Positions 25,786 through 33,294 of a stretch of 64,000 bases of DNA are shown one piece after another. Below the pieces are notes generated by a model that did not search any database, was not told the DNA's origin, and saw only the letters and a list, made by a program, of their open reading frames with translations. A program made the position numbers and the translations under genes. Numbering within the stretch: position 1 is the stretch's first letter; every line of letters starts with the position of its first letter. Origin of the DNA: Oscillospiraceae bacterium (lineage in GTDB: Bacteria; Bacillota; Clostridia; Oscillospirales; Ruminococcaceae); the NCBI GenBank assembly GCA_016296505.1, contig JAEDJD010000007.1, positions 27,142-91,141 on the forward strand, written 5' to 3'.

Positions 25786-25814
25786 TTGTAAATCAACGAA
25801 AGATGTGGTAAAAT
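25786..25814 (+). promoter_or_regulatory. Promoter of the RING-like membrane protein gene
   Basis: TTGTAA (25786-25791), 17 bp, TAAAAT (25809-25814), 48 bases before the start codon. Confidence 0.55.
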
Positions 25815-25861
25815 AGTGGTAAGATATAAGCAATGAATCAGGAACTGAAAGGCGGGAGTAT

Positions 25862-26740
25862 ATGCAGGAATATATTGGGCAGCCTTGTATCATTTGCAGC
25901 GAAGCCTTCACAAAGCAGGATGACATTGTCACCTGTCCGGATTGCGGCACGCCATACCATAGAGCGTGCTGGAAGAAAAATGGAGCGTGCGTCAACACAA
26001 CGCTTCATACGCAGGGCGAAAGCTGGATCAAACAGTATCAGGCAAAGGAAAAGATGCGGCGTGCGCAGGAACGACGGGACGAGGAAGCGGAACAAGCTGC
26101 CGCGCGTGAATCCGGTCAATCTCCTGCTCTGAATCCAGAGATTTACGATGGTATTCGCCTCTCGGATACAGATCCCTGTCTGGGACTCGATCCGGATGAA
26201 TTGCTCGACGGTATTACCGTTTCCGAAGCGTCTGCGTTCATCCACACAAACATTTTTTATTATCTTCCGCTGTTTCGGCTTATGAAGCGAACCGGAAAAA
26301 AGCTTTCCTTTAATTTCGTCAGTCTGATTTGTCCGCATTTTTACTTTGCAAACCGGAAAATGTGGGGGAGCGCCATGGCGGCTCTGCTGCTCAACACCTT
26401 ATTGGAAATCCCTGCTATGATTCAGCTGCTCTATCAGCAAATGGACATTACGCTCCCTTGGGCAAATGTAGAATCCTCTGCATTCCGGATTGTGTACGCT
26501 GCATCGTTTGTCATCTATATTATACTTTCGGCAGTCTGGTGTCTTCGCGCAAATCATATGTACTATCGCTTTGCACAGCGCCAGATCCAACGAATCCGAC
26601 AGTCATCCGCTTCTACAGAGGAATCCCATGCGCGACTCAGTTCCGCCGGCGGTACGAGCTTACTGAATGTCGTGTTGATTCTTGGGATGCAGTTTTTGAT
26701 TACACGCGTGATGGAATTTTTACTAATAGTCGTGCGATAA
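25862..26740 (+). CDS. Prokaryotic RING-finger membrane protein
   Basis: 292 aa. The N-terminus carries CIIC, then CPDCGTPYHRACW and a further Cys: C-x2-C-x11-C-x2-C-x4-H-x2-C-x5-C, the zinc ligand pattern of Prok-RING_1 proteins. A charged helical linker (about 55-80) and roughly 30 acidic residues lead to about three membrane segments between residue 150 and the end. Bacterial RING proteins of this kind are uncharacterised. It is alone between its own promoter and a shared terminator. Confidence 0.65.
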   Translation: MQEYIGQPCIICSEAFTKQDDIVTCPDCGTPYHRACWKKNGACVNTTLHTQGESWIKQYQAKEKMRRAQERRDEEAEQAAARESGQSPALNPEIYDGIRLSDTDPCLGLDPDELLDGITVSEASAFIHTNIFYYLPLFRLMKRTGKKLSFNFVSLICPHFYFANRKMWGSAMAALLLNTLLEIPAMIQLLYQQMDITLPWANVESSAFRIVYAASFVIYIILSAVWCLRANHMYYRFAQRQIQRIRQSSASTEESHARLSSAGGTSLLNVVLILGMQFLITRVMEFLLIVVR

Positions 26741-26819
26741 TAGTTCAAAAGAAAGAGGAGAGAACTTGCTCCTATTTCTTTTTATTAGACGCAGCAGACT
26801 GCAATTTGAATACAAAAAA

Positions 26820-26854
26820 GCCGCAGCATACAGCCAAATACTGTATACTGCGGC
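26820..26854. terminator. Shared terminator of the RING and GH30 genes
   Basis: GCCGCAGcATACAG pairs with CTGTATaCTGCGGC. An A run at 26814-26819 gives the U tract for the minus-strand GH30 transcript. Confidence 0.7.
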
Positions 26855-26866
26855 TCTACTTATACC

Positions 26867-29707
26867 TTATGCGTGGAAGATTACGCGTACAAAGTTATAG
26901 ATATGTGCTCTGATGCAGTTATCGCCGTGATAGCCGCCCTGAACAACGTGCCAGATATGCGGTGTGCCTGCTTTATCGAAATTGTCGTGATAGCCCTGCG
27001 GCGTGCTCAAACCAACAACATCATCGTTCGTACCACCGGTCAGCAGAACCAGCGACGGTGCTGCCTCCTCGCTCTCCCATTTCCACGGACCTTCAACGCC
27101 CGGAGCCGGGCAGATCGCACCGATATATGCAAACTTATCCGGATACTTCATGCCGATGCGGAGAGCCTCTCTGCCGCCCATGGAAAAGCCCGTAACAGCG
27201 GTATTCTCTCTACCGGTTGCAACGCTGTACTTGCTTTCAATATGCGGCATCAGACTATCAACGATATCATCGACAAAGTTGTCATAGCCGACGCTGGATT
27301 CATAATCGCCGAAACCGGTTGCGCCTTCTTTTGTCGGATGCGTGAAGACCTGCGGTACGACAACGATCATTTCCTCAGCCGCGCCCTCCGCGACCGCATT
27401 GATGATGATTTGCGGCGTCGGGATCGGAGGGTTGTTGCCGGTGAGGATCATGCGGTCCTCATCCTCGAAGAAGCCGTGCAGCAGGTAGAGAACCGGATAC
27501 TTCTTGCTTTCGTCATAGTTTGCCGGAAGCATGATATTGTAGTTCTTGTTCTTATTTGCCTTCTTGGAGAAATACTGTTCCTTTGTGATCTGCGGATAGG
27601 TGACGCCGCTCTTTTTGTCCCATGAGCTCTGCGGCTCGGTCATGACGATCGAATCCTTGACCGCAGCGGTGTACTCCGTAATAGTGCGCATCTCTGCTTT
27701 CGGCGGCTCAACGCGCTCAAGGAACGCATTGGTCTTGCCGAGCAGATAATCGACATACCAGCCGATATCAGTCTTGTCAACCGTTCCGTCGCCGTTGATA
27801 TCGGCAGCGTTTTTGATTTTGTCGCTTGCAAAGCTCTTGAGCATACCGTTCTTTGCAATCGAGAGGTCAGCAGCAGTAATCTTTTCATCGCCGTTGAGGT
27901 CGCCGAGTTTGATCATAACCGCCTTCGGACCGTCAATCACGGTACCTTTCGGCGCGATGATAACTTCATCAACAAAGAAATCACTCGTGCTGGTATCCGT
28001 TTCGATGTAAATTGACATATCGGTTGCGCCTGCCGGTATTTTGTAATTCGTATTGGCAAGCTGTACCCAATCGCCCTTTGGAATGACTTCCGTTGCAATC
28101 TTGTCATACTGCGTTTCGCCTGCGGAATCCGTATACTGCAGTGTAAAATGATAGGTATCCGATGCCGCCGAACCCGACGTATATTTCACGATGGCGCTGA
28201 AGCTGTATTCCTCACCGGGGTTGCACATTCTTGCATTGAGTGTATGCGTCGCACCGTTCCATGCAGATGTTCTGCCGGTACAGGAAAGTGACTTGCTGCC
28301 GGCATATGCTTCGGATGTAGTTGTTTTCACAGAAGCGTCGCCTCTGCCAGTAAAGCCCTCGGTGCTTTCCTCAAAGCGGTAATGTGCGAGATTGCCGTCC
28401 TCATCCGGCTCACCGGGCGTAGAACCGCTGCCGTTAATAACGAACGTAGTGACGGAATTGCCGGGGAGCTGCGAGGAGAAGCTGCTGCCGTTCGCAGACA
28501 CGCTGCTTTCCTTGATATTCTCGTTCGCGGATGTACGGTAGGCTGTGACTTCGGAAATATCACCGCCGGAGAGTACAAAGTTCTGTGTAACGGCGCTGCT
28601 GCCCTTGTTGATGGCGACAACAGCGATATTACCATCCTCATTCTGATATGCAGAGCAGAGGATATTGCTATTCGGCTGCTCGGTCGCCTCAATACGGACC
28701 GCGCCCGGACGAACCCACTTGGAATACTGCGCCATCATATAGCCGCGCTTGGAGATATTGCCATCTTCTTTCATCGGGCCGTACTGGCGACGGATGTACC
28801 ACCAGACATAAGCATTCAGATTCGCCACAACAAGACCGTTATGCATATTCTCCGCGACCTGAATGGCTTCGGGGAAGCGGTCTGCTGAATTGTCGTCGCT
28901 GTTCGGGACATAAACTTCTGTCATCCAGAGTTCCTTGCCGCTGTTTTCGAGCGTAGGAAAATCCATCTGGCTGCGCTGGGTACCGTAGAAATGCGTGCCG
29001 AAGAGGTCACAGTTTGCCATTGCCTGCTGATTGCCGAGAATTGCATTATAAATCGGCTTCTGATACTGGAAGCTTTCTGCGGACATCAGCTTTGCATTGG
29101 TGCCTTCCTTGACCGCCTTGCCATACTGTGCAATGAAGCTTGCGACATCGTTTGCGCTCCAGTAAGTCCATTCAGCCGCATAGTCCGGCTCATTCTGAAC
29201 GGAAATGGAATAGAGGTCGATGCCCTGACCTTCCATATACTTGATGTAGCTGTTCAGATGCTGCGCATATTCAGCCCACTTATCCTTTTTCAGCTGATAC
29301 TTACCGCCATTCAGACCGCCGTTGACCTCATTACGAATCGCAGCAGGCGGATTCCACGGTGACGCAAAGACCTTTGCGCCGAGTGCCTGCGCACGCTTTG
29401 CAGTCGGGACGGCAGTTTTCCACGCATTGCTGTTGTCATTGACGAAAATACGCAGGATTGTAAAGCCAAGTTCATCCGGACCGTTGCCGAATGCCTTTTG
29501 CACCTGAGCGTCCGTCATATCGCCCTGTGTGATCCATTCTGGCAGATTGATACCGCCGAATCCCTGAATTGTCTGATAAGTCATACTGGAGTCAATCACA
29601 CAATCTCCCGCAGCCGCCGCATTCTGCGGAACAACTGCCGCTGCACCAGTCATCAGCATCATACCGCTGAGCATGGATGCAAGCATTCTCTTTGTCTTTG
29701 TATTCAT
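26867..29707 (-). CDS. Cellulosomal xylanase-esterase: GH30, CBM, dockerin, CE1
   Basis: 946 aa with signal peptide (1 to about 33). GH30 subfamily 8-like glucuronoxylanase at about 35-425: acid/base Glu in SVQNEPDYAA, nucleophile Glu in ELWMTEVYVP. A CBM22-like sandwich follows (about 445-590), then a type I dockerin with two DxNGD repeats (GDLNGDEKITAADLSIAKNG and ADINGDGTVDKTD), then a CE1 esterase (about 680-946) with GFSMGGREAL and a His in GGYHGDN. It should cut glucuronoxylan and remove feruloyl or acetyl groups on the cell surface. The dockerin is internal, which is unusual. GGGGATTT is its ribosome site. Confidence 0.92.
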   Translation of the reverse strand: MNTKTKRMLASMLSGMMLMTGAAAVVPQNAAAAGDCVIDSSMTYQTIQGFGGINLPEWITQGDMTDAQVQKAFGNGPDELGFTILRIFVNDNSNAWKTAVPTAKRAQALGAKVFASPWNPPAAIRNEVNGGLNGGKYQLKKDKWAEYAQHLNSYIKYMEGQGIDLYSISVQNEPDYAAEWTYWSANDVASFIAQYGKAVKEGTNAKLMSAESFQYQKPIYNAILGNQQAMANCDLFGTHFYGTQRSQMDFPTLENSGKELWMTEVYVPNSDDNSADRFPEAIQVAENMHNGLVVANLNAYVWWYIRRQYGPMKEDGNISKRGYMMAQYSKWVRPGAVRIEATEQPNSNILCSAYQNEDGNIAVVAINKGSSAVTQNFVLSGGDISEVTAYRTSANENIKESSVSANGSSFSSQLPGNSVTTFVINGSGSTPGEPDEDGNLAHYRFEESTEGFTGRGDASVKTTTSEAYAGSKSLSCTGRTSAWNGATHTLNARMCNPGEEYSFSAIVKYTSGSAASDTYHFTLQYTDSAGETQYDKIATEVIPKGDWVQLANTNYKIPAGATDMSIYIETDTSTSDFFVDEVIIAPKGTVIDGPKAVMIKLGDLNGDEKITAADLSIAKNGMLKSFASDKIKNAADINGDGTVDKTDIGWYVDYLLGKTNAFLERVEPPKAEMRTITEYTAAVKDSIVMTEPQSSWDKKSGVTYPQITKEQYFSKKANKNKNYNIMLPANYDESKKYPVLYLLHGFFEDEDRMILTGNNPPIPTPQIIINAVAEGAAEEMIVVVPQVFTHPTKEGATGFGDYESSVGYDNFVDDIVDSLMPHIESKYSVATGRENTAVTGFSMGGREALRIGMKYPDKFAYIGAICPAPGVEGPWKWESEEAAPSLVLLTGGTNDDVVGLSTPQGYHDNFDKAGTPHIWHVVQGGYHGDNCIRAHIYNFVRVIFHA

Positions 29708-29801
29708 ATAAATCCCCTTTTGGCATTGCAGATCACTATCTGCCCGTTTTTTGCGTTTCGGCTTCTGCCGTACCGAAACCTGTACGCACGCTGTCATTAT
29801 C

Positions 29802-29830
29802 ATTATAGCAAAATCAAATACCAACTTCAA
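29802..29830 (-). promoter_or_regulatory. SigA-type promoter of the GH30-CE1 gene
   Basis: On the minus strand TTGAAG (29830-29825), 17 bp, TATAAT (29807-29802), giving a 5' leader of about 90 bases. Confidence 0.65.
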
Positions 29831-30011
29831 TGTACGTTTCAAAGAATTTCTGGATAAAGTGCAGAGGATGTTCGGCGCTTGTCATAAAAGACATCTTGCA
29901 CATTGCTTGCTTCTTGTGCTTTTTTTGAGTTGTCTGTAACATTCGCGCACTTGTACTGTCTCAACGCGCACAATCTTCAAATATTGCGATTTGTCAACAA
30001 GCAATAAGACA

Positions 30012-30047
30012 ACAATCCTGCCGGATCGTTGTTTCCGACAGGATTGT
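30012..30047. terminator. Hairpin downstream of nadA
   Basis: ACAATCCTG and CAGGATTGT with an inner CCG/CGG pairing. The rest of 29831-30074 shows nothing else I recognise. Confidence 0.6.
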
Positions 30048-30074
30048 TTGCTGTATTTCATTTTGATTGGCGTA

Positions 30075-30992
30075 TCATCCGCCATAAGCAAGCATAGCGT
30101 CAATACTGCGGCGCGCCGCGGCAATCAATGCCGCATCCATCTCAATTTCTTTGCCGCCTCTGCCGCATACGCAGTCATACACATCGCCAAGCGTTGTCAG
30201 CTTCATATTCTGGCAGATGCAGTCCTTGGAAAGCGGATAAAAGCGTTTTTCCGGACATTGCATCTGCAAATGCTGCACGATGCTGTTTTCCGTACCGATG
30301 ATAAATTCCTTCGCGTTGCTCTGCTCCGCATAGGACATGATGCCAGTCGTACTGCCGGCGTAATCCGCAAGCGCCGTAACTTCCGGACGACATTCCGGAT
30401 GCACGAGCAAAAGCGCCTCCGGATGCGCTGCTTTCGCCGTCTGCGCTTCCGCAGCCGAAATCCGCATATGCGTCGGACAACCGCCGCACACAAGCTCGAT
30501 CTGCTTTTCCGGCACTTGTTTTTTCACCCAATCGCCAAGGTTACAATCCGGAATAAACAAAATCTTCTGCTCCTGCATTGCCTTGATGATCTTTACCGCA
30601 GAGGATGACGTCACGCAAACATCGCAAACCGTTTTCAGTTCCGATGTCGTATTGATATATGCAACGACCTTATAATCCGGCATTTTTTCTTTCATCTGCA
30701 AAATGGTTTCCTTGTCCATTTGCTCCGCCATCGGACAGCCCGCACCTGAATGTGAGAGCAGCACGCGCTTCTGCGGCGAAAGCATTTTGACTGTTTCCGC
30801 CATAAACTGCACGCCGCACATGATAACGGTTTCCGCGTTGGATTTTGCCGCTTCCTGCGTCAATCCGAACGAATCGCCGATAAAATCGGCAACCTCCCAG
30901 ATATCATGCGACTGATAGGCATGAACCAGAATACAAATATTCTTTTCCTTTTTCAGCCGAATGATTTCCTGCTGCAATTCATACGTTGTCAT
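30075..30992 (-). CDS. nadA: Quinolinate synthase NadA
   Basis: 305 aa. It condenses iminoaspartate and dihydroxyacetone phosphate to quinolinate for NAD synthesis, using a 4Fe-4S cluster. Cys ligands are visible in MCGVQFMAE, CGGCPTHMRI and CICQNMK; AYQSHDIWEVADFIGDS is the family opening. nadB and nadC, its usual neighbours, are not in this window. The ATG follows GGAGGG. Confidence 0.93.
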   Translation of the reverse strand: MTTYELQQEIIRLKKEKNICILVHAYQSHDIWEVADFIGDSFGLTQEAAKSNAETVIMCGVQFMAETVKMLSPQKRVLLSHSGAGCPMAEQMDKETILQMKEKMPDYKVVAYINTTSELKTVCDVCVTSSSAVKIIKAMQEQKILFIPDCNLGDWVKKQVPEKQIELVCGGCPTHMRISAAEAQTAKAAHPEALLLVHPECRPEVTALADYAGSTTGIMSYAEQSNAKEFIIGTENSIVQHLQMQCPEKRFYPLSKDCICQNMKLTTLGDVYDCVCGRGGKEIEMDAALIAAARRSIDAMLAYGG

Positions 30993-31084
30993 AAAAATCC
31001 CTCCTCAGCATGAGTCTGCTTTATCTATTATATCATGAGGCAGAACGAAAGTCAAGAAGCCGCTTCTGTTTTGAATGAAACCTC

Positions 31085-31113
31085 TTGATTTTCCGTTTGT
31101 TTTCGGATATAAT
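31085..31113 (+). promoter_or_regulatory. Promoter of the HD-GYP gene
   Basis: TTGATT (31085-31090), 17 bp, TATAAT (31108-31113). Confidence 0.6.
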
Positions 31114-31165
31114 AGAAATATAGTACAGAGTATATACAAAAGAAACGAGAAAGGAAGAATCGGAT

Positions 31166-32863
31166 ATGCAGATAGTTATTGTTGAGCTTCTTGCAATTTT
31201 GATTCCGCTTGCAGGATTTGTTGCGCTGCTGCGAAACAATCAACAGAGCGAGAGCAGTATCCGGCTGCTCCTGACAAGTCTTGGCTGTCTGGTCATGAAT
31301 ATTGGTTCGCTGCTCATGGAAACAGCGCAAAATGAAGCCGAGGCAGCAATGGCGCTACGCTTTGAGTATCTCGGCAACGCTCTGTTTTTCTATTTTTTTA
31401 TTTCATTTATACTTGCATATCAGCGTCTCCGCATACCAAAGCTTCCGATCTATATCTGGGCAGTCTTTGAGGGCTGCATGGCAGTGAGCCACTGGAACGA
31501 AACGATTCGGGAAGCGCTCATTGGACATTATTACTTTATCCGGCATGAAAGCTTCGGCGTTTTCACTGCGCATATCGCGTCGCAATCGCCGCTATATTTT
31601 ACGCGCAATATCGCTCTGGTTGCACTGCTTTGCGCAGGCGTTATTTACTCCGCCGTCCGTATGAAGCAGACGAAGCTGCCATCTGAGCGCAGCAATCTGC
31701 TCCGACTGATCGGCGCGCAATTTGTTCTTGCTGCAGCTCTGGTGCTGGATGAGGCTGCAAAACCTAAGCTGGAACTGCTGCCGATTTTCTGTTCGTTGTC
31801 GTTGCTTTCCGTTGTCATCAGTATGCTGACGGATGACTTTTTCGGCGTCAAGGATTCCGGTCACGAATGGGTTTTCAAACAAATGGTCAATCCCTACATC
31901 ATTACCGATAACCAGTATGGCTATCTGGACGCCAATGAACAAGCGAAAACAAAGTTTCCGGCACTTCGCAAACTGCATATGCACGAGTGTATTCCGGCAG
32001 AAATTTCAACCCTATTCACGGCAAATACCACGCATTTTGAACTCGGCAAGGAAGCGTTTGAGCGCAAGCTGACCGAAATCCGCAAGAAGGATACCATTGT
32101 CGGCTATGGCTTGCTGCTCGAAGATAATACGGAGCAGCAAAAATACGTCCGACTGCTCAATAGTTATAATAGTCGCCTGCAAATGGAGGTCGAACAGAAA
32201 ACCGATCATATCCGCAAGGTGCAGAATTCGATTATCACAGGACTGGCAAGCGTCGTTGAAAGCCGCGACAATAGTACCGGCGGCCATGTCAAGCGCACAA
32301 GTCTTGTCGTGCAGATTTTCGCTGGCAAACTGCTCAAAATGCCGGAGGTCATGGAGCAGTTCGGATTATCCCAGCATTTTTTGTACAATGTCGCCAAGGC
32401 GTCCCCGATGCACGATCTCGGCAAAATTGCCGTTGATGACCAGATTCTACGCAAGCCCGATAAATATACCGACGCGGAATATGCCGAAATGCAAAAGCAC
32501 GCTGCCGAAGGCGCAAAAATCCTCCGGCAGGTGCTGCACGAGGTCGATGATGAGGAATTTGTCCGCATTGCCGTCAATATCGCAAACTTTCACCACGAGC
32601 ATTATGACAGCAGCGGCTATCCGGAGCATCGTTCCGGCGACGCAATTCCAGTCGAAGCGCGCATTATGGCACTTGCGGATGTCTTTGACGCGCTCGTTAG
32701 CAAGCGCTGCTATAAAGAAGCGTATTCCTATAGCAAAGCCTTTTCCATTATTGAGCAGTCGCTCGGCACATTGTTTGATCCCGTGCTGGGCCGTGTGTTC
32801 CTGAGCTGCCGCGAGGATCTGATTCGCCTCTATACGGCAATGGAGCAGATGGGAAGCGTTTAG
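31166..32863 (+). CDS. Membrane HD-GYP phosphodiesterase
   Basis: 565 aa. The first 220 residues have about seven hydrophobic segments resembling the 7TM region of some histidine kinases. A PAS-like linker (about 230-330) is followed by a short coiled coil and an HD-GYP domain: HDLGKIAVDDQILRKP (HD), NFHHEHYDSSGYPE (GYP variant) and ALADVFDALVSKRCYK. Such domains hydrolyse cyclic di-GMP or related dinucleotides. No cyclic di-GMP riboswitch or GGDEF gene was seen nearby. AAAGGAAG precedes the ATG. Confidence 0.85.
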   Translation: MQIVIVELLAILIPLAGFVALLRNNQQSESSIRLLLTSLGCLVMNIGSLLMETAQNEAEAAMALRFEYLGNALFFYFFISFILAYQRLRIPKLPIYIWAVFEGCMAVSHWNETIREALIGHYYFIRHESFGVFTAHIASQSPLYFTRNIALVALLCAGVIYSAVRMKQTKLPSERSNLLRLIGAQFVLAAALVLDEAAKPKLELLPIFCSLSLLSVVISMLTDDFFGVKDSGHEWVFKQMVNPYIITDNQYGYLDANEQAKTKFPALRKLHMHECIPAEISTLFTANTTHFELGKEAFERKLTEIRKKDTIVGYGLLLEDNTEQQKYVRLLNSYNSRLQMEVEQKTDHIRKVQNSIITGLASVVESRDNSTGGHVKRTSLVVQIFAGKLLKMPEVMEQFGLSQHFLYNVAKASPMHDLGKIAVDDQILRKPDKYTDAEYAEMQKHAAEGAKILRQVLHEVDDEEFVRIAVNIANFHHEHYDSSGYPEHRSGDAIPVEARIMALADVFDALVSKRCYKEAYSYSKAFSIIEQSLGTLFDPVLGRVFLSCREDLIRLYTAMEQMGSV

Positions 32864-32884
32864 CGTTTGATATCATAGCATATA

Positions 32885-32915
32885 AAAAGCACAGGATAGC
32901 GCTCCTGTGCTTTTC
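32885..32915 (+). terminator. Terminator of the HD-GYP gene
   Basis: AAAAGCACAGGA and TCCTGTGCTTTT, perfect stem with a 6-base loop; works in both directions. Confidence 0.8.
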
Positions 32916-32932
32916 TATTATTTCATATATTC

Positions 32933-33036
32933 AAAAGAAAAACTATGTGACCTAAGCCACATAGCTGCAAGGAGAAGTGAAATCAACAAAACATAGGGGG
33001 ATTGGGGGATTTGAAACAAGGTTTTGTTAAACCTTG
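32933..33036 (-). ncRNA. Candidate small regulatory RNA with C-rich anti-Shine-Dalgarno segment
   Basis: On the minus strand: TATAAT (33047-33042, weak -35), a 5' hairpin CAAGGTTT/AAACCTTG (33036-33017), an unpaired stretch with two CCCCC runs (33012-32996) and TTCTCCTT (near 32975), then a hairpin CTATGTG/CACATAG (32964-32943) followed by TTTTTCTTTT. That is the build of a trans-acting RNA of about 100 nt. AAATCCCC and CAATCCCCC are exact complements of the ribosome sites of the GH30 (29710-29717) and CE12 (33281-33289) genes. There is no credible gene here on either strand. Confidence 0.45.
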
Positions 33037-33202
33037 GGTATATTATAACGGAAAAACATAGAATAACCCTGAATACATCGTGAATAAATTGTGAATTCAT
33101 GGCAATATTTTTGTGAACAGCCATCATTGTTACAATTATCCTTTCAAAATTATCGGATTGTCTTATCTTTATGACTTTTTTATGCATTTCCGCCCAATTC
33201 GC

Positions 33203-33231
33203 TTGACACGCTGATATGATTATGATATGAT
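33203..33231 (+). promoter_or_regulatory. Promoter of the CE12 esterase gene
   Basis: TTGACA (33203-33208), 17 bp, TATGAT (33226-33231), within a stretch of repeated TGATATGAT units that continues to 33262. Confidence 0.65.
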
Positions 33232-33294
33232 AAAATTATCAAGGTATGATATGATATATATCATCACTTTTGATCTTAAAGGGGGATTGTATCC

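Noticed and set aside
32943..33036. Cyclic di-GMP riboswitch next to the HD-GYP gene
   Set aside because: Neither GEMM-I nor GEMM-II conserved bases (GCAAAC, CGCAAAGCC) are present on either strand.
32918..33187. Minus-strand open frame of 89 codons
   Set aside because: It runs through the hairpin and T tract of the small RNA candidate and has no ribosome site.
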